From Tubiluchus corallicola (lineage: Eukaryota; Priapulida; Priapulimorpha; Priapulimorphida; Tubiluchidae), in contig JAQGDQ010002377.1 of the NCBI GenBank assembly GCA_030141605.1, positions 248,001 to 312,000 on the forward strand: a stretch of DNA of 64,000 bases, read 5' to 3'. Below are positions 61,938 to 64,000 of the stretch, piece after piece. Position 1 is the stretch's first letter. Every line of letters starts with the position of its first letter. The translations under genes and the position numbers were made by a program. Under the pieces are notes generated by a model. The model made no database searches. It saw nothing but the letters and a program-made list of their open reading frames with translations, and was not told the DNA's origin.

Positions 61938-64000
61938 TTATTTGATTAAACATGCAGGTAGTATAACTGAGATCACTGCTATGATTGAGTGCAGTGTTGA
62001 AATGCTCCCAGATGATCCAGCTTTGTCTTTGTTTTTTGGTTCACAATCTGACAACATTTCTGGCTTGAGGTCGAGCACACGTTTCTCGCGGAGCTTCTTG
62101 GGCGAGTCACAGACGCCAAGGTCGCTGCCCTGATAATCTCCTTCGTTAAGCCAGACGGTTTCTCTCAGCCATCGTAATCGACAGTCACATTCAAAAGGGT
62201 TTCCTGATAATGAGTGAATGTGTTGTTAAAAGATCTAATGTTATAATTATATAAAGACAATTGTGTGTTTCCCTATTAATAAGTTTCTGGGTTGCTACTG
62301 GATAATGTGCTAAGTATTACAAAGGGGCCATCCATACATAACGATATCAAGTTTTCGGCCGATTTGGAGGACTATCCTACCTTATGTTGTAATAGTGTTA
62401 TCATATGCCCCACCACCTACCTACCTCTTATATTGATATCGATGTAGTTTTTTGTACATTTTATTCTTTCTCCTCCCAAGGACATTCAACAACATCACTG
62501 TTGTTAATTAATGAGAAACCATCAGTGGGTTGCGTCATTCTACTGGCACTGCTACTGCTGCTGGCACACACGTGTGAAAAAAACATGAAGTCAGTTAACA
62601 ATATCATGACTAAATCACCTACTTACCTTTAATTTACCTTTACCTTTACTTTACTTACCTATTTACATTATGTTATAATGGTGTTATCACATCTCATGTC
62701 ATCTACCTCCCTAAACTTGATATCGTTATATTTGGATGGCCCCAAAACAGCAGTGTAGTGGCAAAACTTTGCACCCACCCTCACAGCCCCAGTATCTGCT
62801 GGGAAACCCATCGGTTGGAGGGACCCTTGGCTGTGAAGAAGAACTGGTAAAGCATCAAAGTAATGCATAATTTTCCAAAACTTTAACAATTTTGTCAACG
62901 CGAAATTCTCAAGGAAAAATTAAAGGCAAGTTATGATGTTTTTTGACCGATCTTAAAAATTGTGGTACATTCGATAGGCCTCAGACATTTTTACCTAAGT
63001 TTAATGATTTGTGGTCCACTGGCACTACTTTTGCAGGGTGACCCAAACATACAGTTATGCTAATACAGAGCTACAGTGCAGCACAAACCACATATGTGCA
63101 GTGAATCTTAAATATGTATTTGGCACAACTACAATATGTTTAATATAAGAATGTAAAGAAAACAAAAAACTGTTGGTGGTGATTGCATTAGGCTAAACCA
63201 CGAGTTTTTGTAAATTATATGTACAACTTATAATTTAAAATTAGATGGGCTGTATTTTTTATATAGCCTATACCCTCATTGACAGCCATTACACCCTCAA
63301 GCCTCAATGAGTTATTCTGTTTTGTAAAAATAATTGTCAATTAATATTGTGTGAAGAAATTCCACCTAGCTGTGAGATGAACTTTTAATTTAATAAATGA
63401 TAGAACTTCATAATGAAACTTCAAAATTTGCTATTACTTGATTTTCTTGTACTTGGAGTTACATGTACTTACTGGTTTTTTGTTATTATTGTTGTTGTTG
63501 TTATCGTCACCATTATTGTATATCTTATATCGTTATCATTATCATTATGGTAGTACCAGTAGCTGTAGCATAATAGTTGTCACTCACCATATAGCAGCAG
63601 TAAAACGTTTTTTGTCTCAACATTTTGATGAAATGGTATGTAGTCAATATTTTTTATGCCATTCCTCGACAGATCAAGCTCTTTTAACCTCGACAGTGAA
63701 GATAGGTCCAACTTGAAATGCTGAAGCTTGGCAGCTGTAATTTTGAGTGATTCCAAGTCCCTTAGACTTAAAAATGCTTTTGGGTGTATCTGTGGGAGAT
63801 TGGTTGCCTTTATTATAAGATTCGTAGCGTCAAGACCTTCAAAGGTTTTCTCCTTGATTGCCATCAAATTTCTTGCCCTGAGTTCTACATGACGGGCCAC
63901 TATTCCCTTCAGAAACTTCTTGGGAAATGTAGCATTGGGGTTGTTGTTGGTGACCATGAGTTTGTAGACAGGCCGGTCGATCTCGCTCACAGCTGCTTCG
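61938..64000 (-). CDS. Leucine-rich-repeat surface protein, C-terminal part
   Basis: Two exons: 63588 to beyond 64000 (5' part outside the window) and 61938-62203, joined in phase 1 (CTATATG/GTGAGT to TTATCAG/GAAACC). The first exon carries several LRRs (for example LKELDLSRNGIKNIDYIPF, with AFLSLRDLESLKI before it). Across the junction the chain reads LLLLYGNPFECDCRLRWL, the start of a cysteine-capped LRR C-terminal domain, which continues to DLKPEMLSDCE. It then has a small-residue stretch (AGSSGS) and ends in a short hydrophobic tail (IIAVISVILPACLIK) with no cytoplasmic domain. That layout fits a GPI-anchor signal, although a short single-pass anchor is possible. It is likely an extracellular recognition or adhesion protein. 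The exact family is unknown; the N-terminus and signal peptide are not visible. Confidence 0.88.
62324..62743. mobile_element. 420-bp TIR element in the LRR gene intron
   Basis: The ends GGGGCCATCCATACATAACG and CGTTATATTTGGATGGCCCC are inverted repeats that extend inward through GATATCAAGTTT on both sides. Subterminal direct repeats (TGTT(G/A)TAAT(A/G)GTGTTATCA and CATCTACCTACC-like) recur at both ends. It sits in the intron between the two LRR exons. No coding capacity; superfamily undetermined. Confidence 0.8.
63478..63550. repeat. GTT/ATT-rich microsatellite
   Basis: Interrupted TTG and TTA trinucleotide repeats next to the donor of the LRR exon. Confidence 0.8.

Noticed and set aside
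1-64000. CRISPR arrays, rRNA genes, prokaryotic operons
   Set aside because: No regularly spaced direct repeats with unique spacers, no conserved rRNA segments, and the genes are spliced eukaryotic ones.

Overview
The window is AT-rich eukaryotic DNA. Its genes are spliced (GT-AG introns plus one GC-AG intron) and are orthologues or relatives of animal proteins: the splicing factor PRPF3, a RanGAP1 with the animal-type C-terminal SUMO-target domain, a DNTTIP1/TdIF1-like nuclear protein, a seven-helix receptor and a leucine-rich-repeat (LRR) surface protein. This points to an invertebrate metazoan nuclear genome; I cannot fix the phylum by eye. There is no sign of bacterial, organellar or integrated-virus gene organisation. 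Coding exons were found by reading both strands for splice sites with matching phases and joining them; most lie in short open stretches.

Layout: 1-3890, no gene seen. 3891-13178 (minus), an unrecognised gene with two helix-hairpin-helix motifs and an acidic tail; a 55-bp tandem duplication has doubled its last splice donor. 13179-17210, nothing convincing. 17211-17354 (plus), a possible 47-residue protein gene with a downstream AATAAA. 17355-22704, repeat-rich: a Penelope-like fragment, a three-unit tandem array of hAT-like elements and a 0.9-kb inverted-repeat element. 22705-32781 (plus), complete PRPF3 in 10 coding exons. 35105-46211 (minus), complete RanGAP1 in 13 coding exons, tail-to-tail with PRPF3. 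48120-59394 (plus), a DNTTIP1-like gene, head-to-head with RanGAP1 over 1.9 kb; eight exons are assigned and the 3' end was not found. Its last visible intron holds a complete single-exon receptor gene (55669-56631) and a TIR element carrying a LINE 3' fragment. 61938-64000 (minus), the C-terminal half of an LRR protein with a probable GPI-anchor signal; its 5' part is outside the window.

The genes do not form one pathway. PRPF3 (U4/U6 snRNP), RanGAP1 (nuclear transport) and DNTTIP1 (histone deacetylase complex) are nuclear housekeeping functions; the receptor and the LRR protein belong at the cell surface. The intergenic and intronic DNA is full of short non-autonomous DNA transposons with terminal inverted repeats and TA target duplications, several nested, plus LINE and Penelope-like remains and microsatellites.
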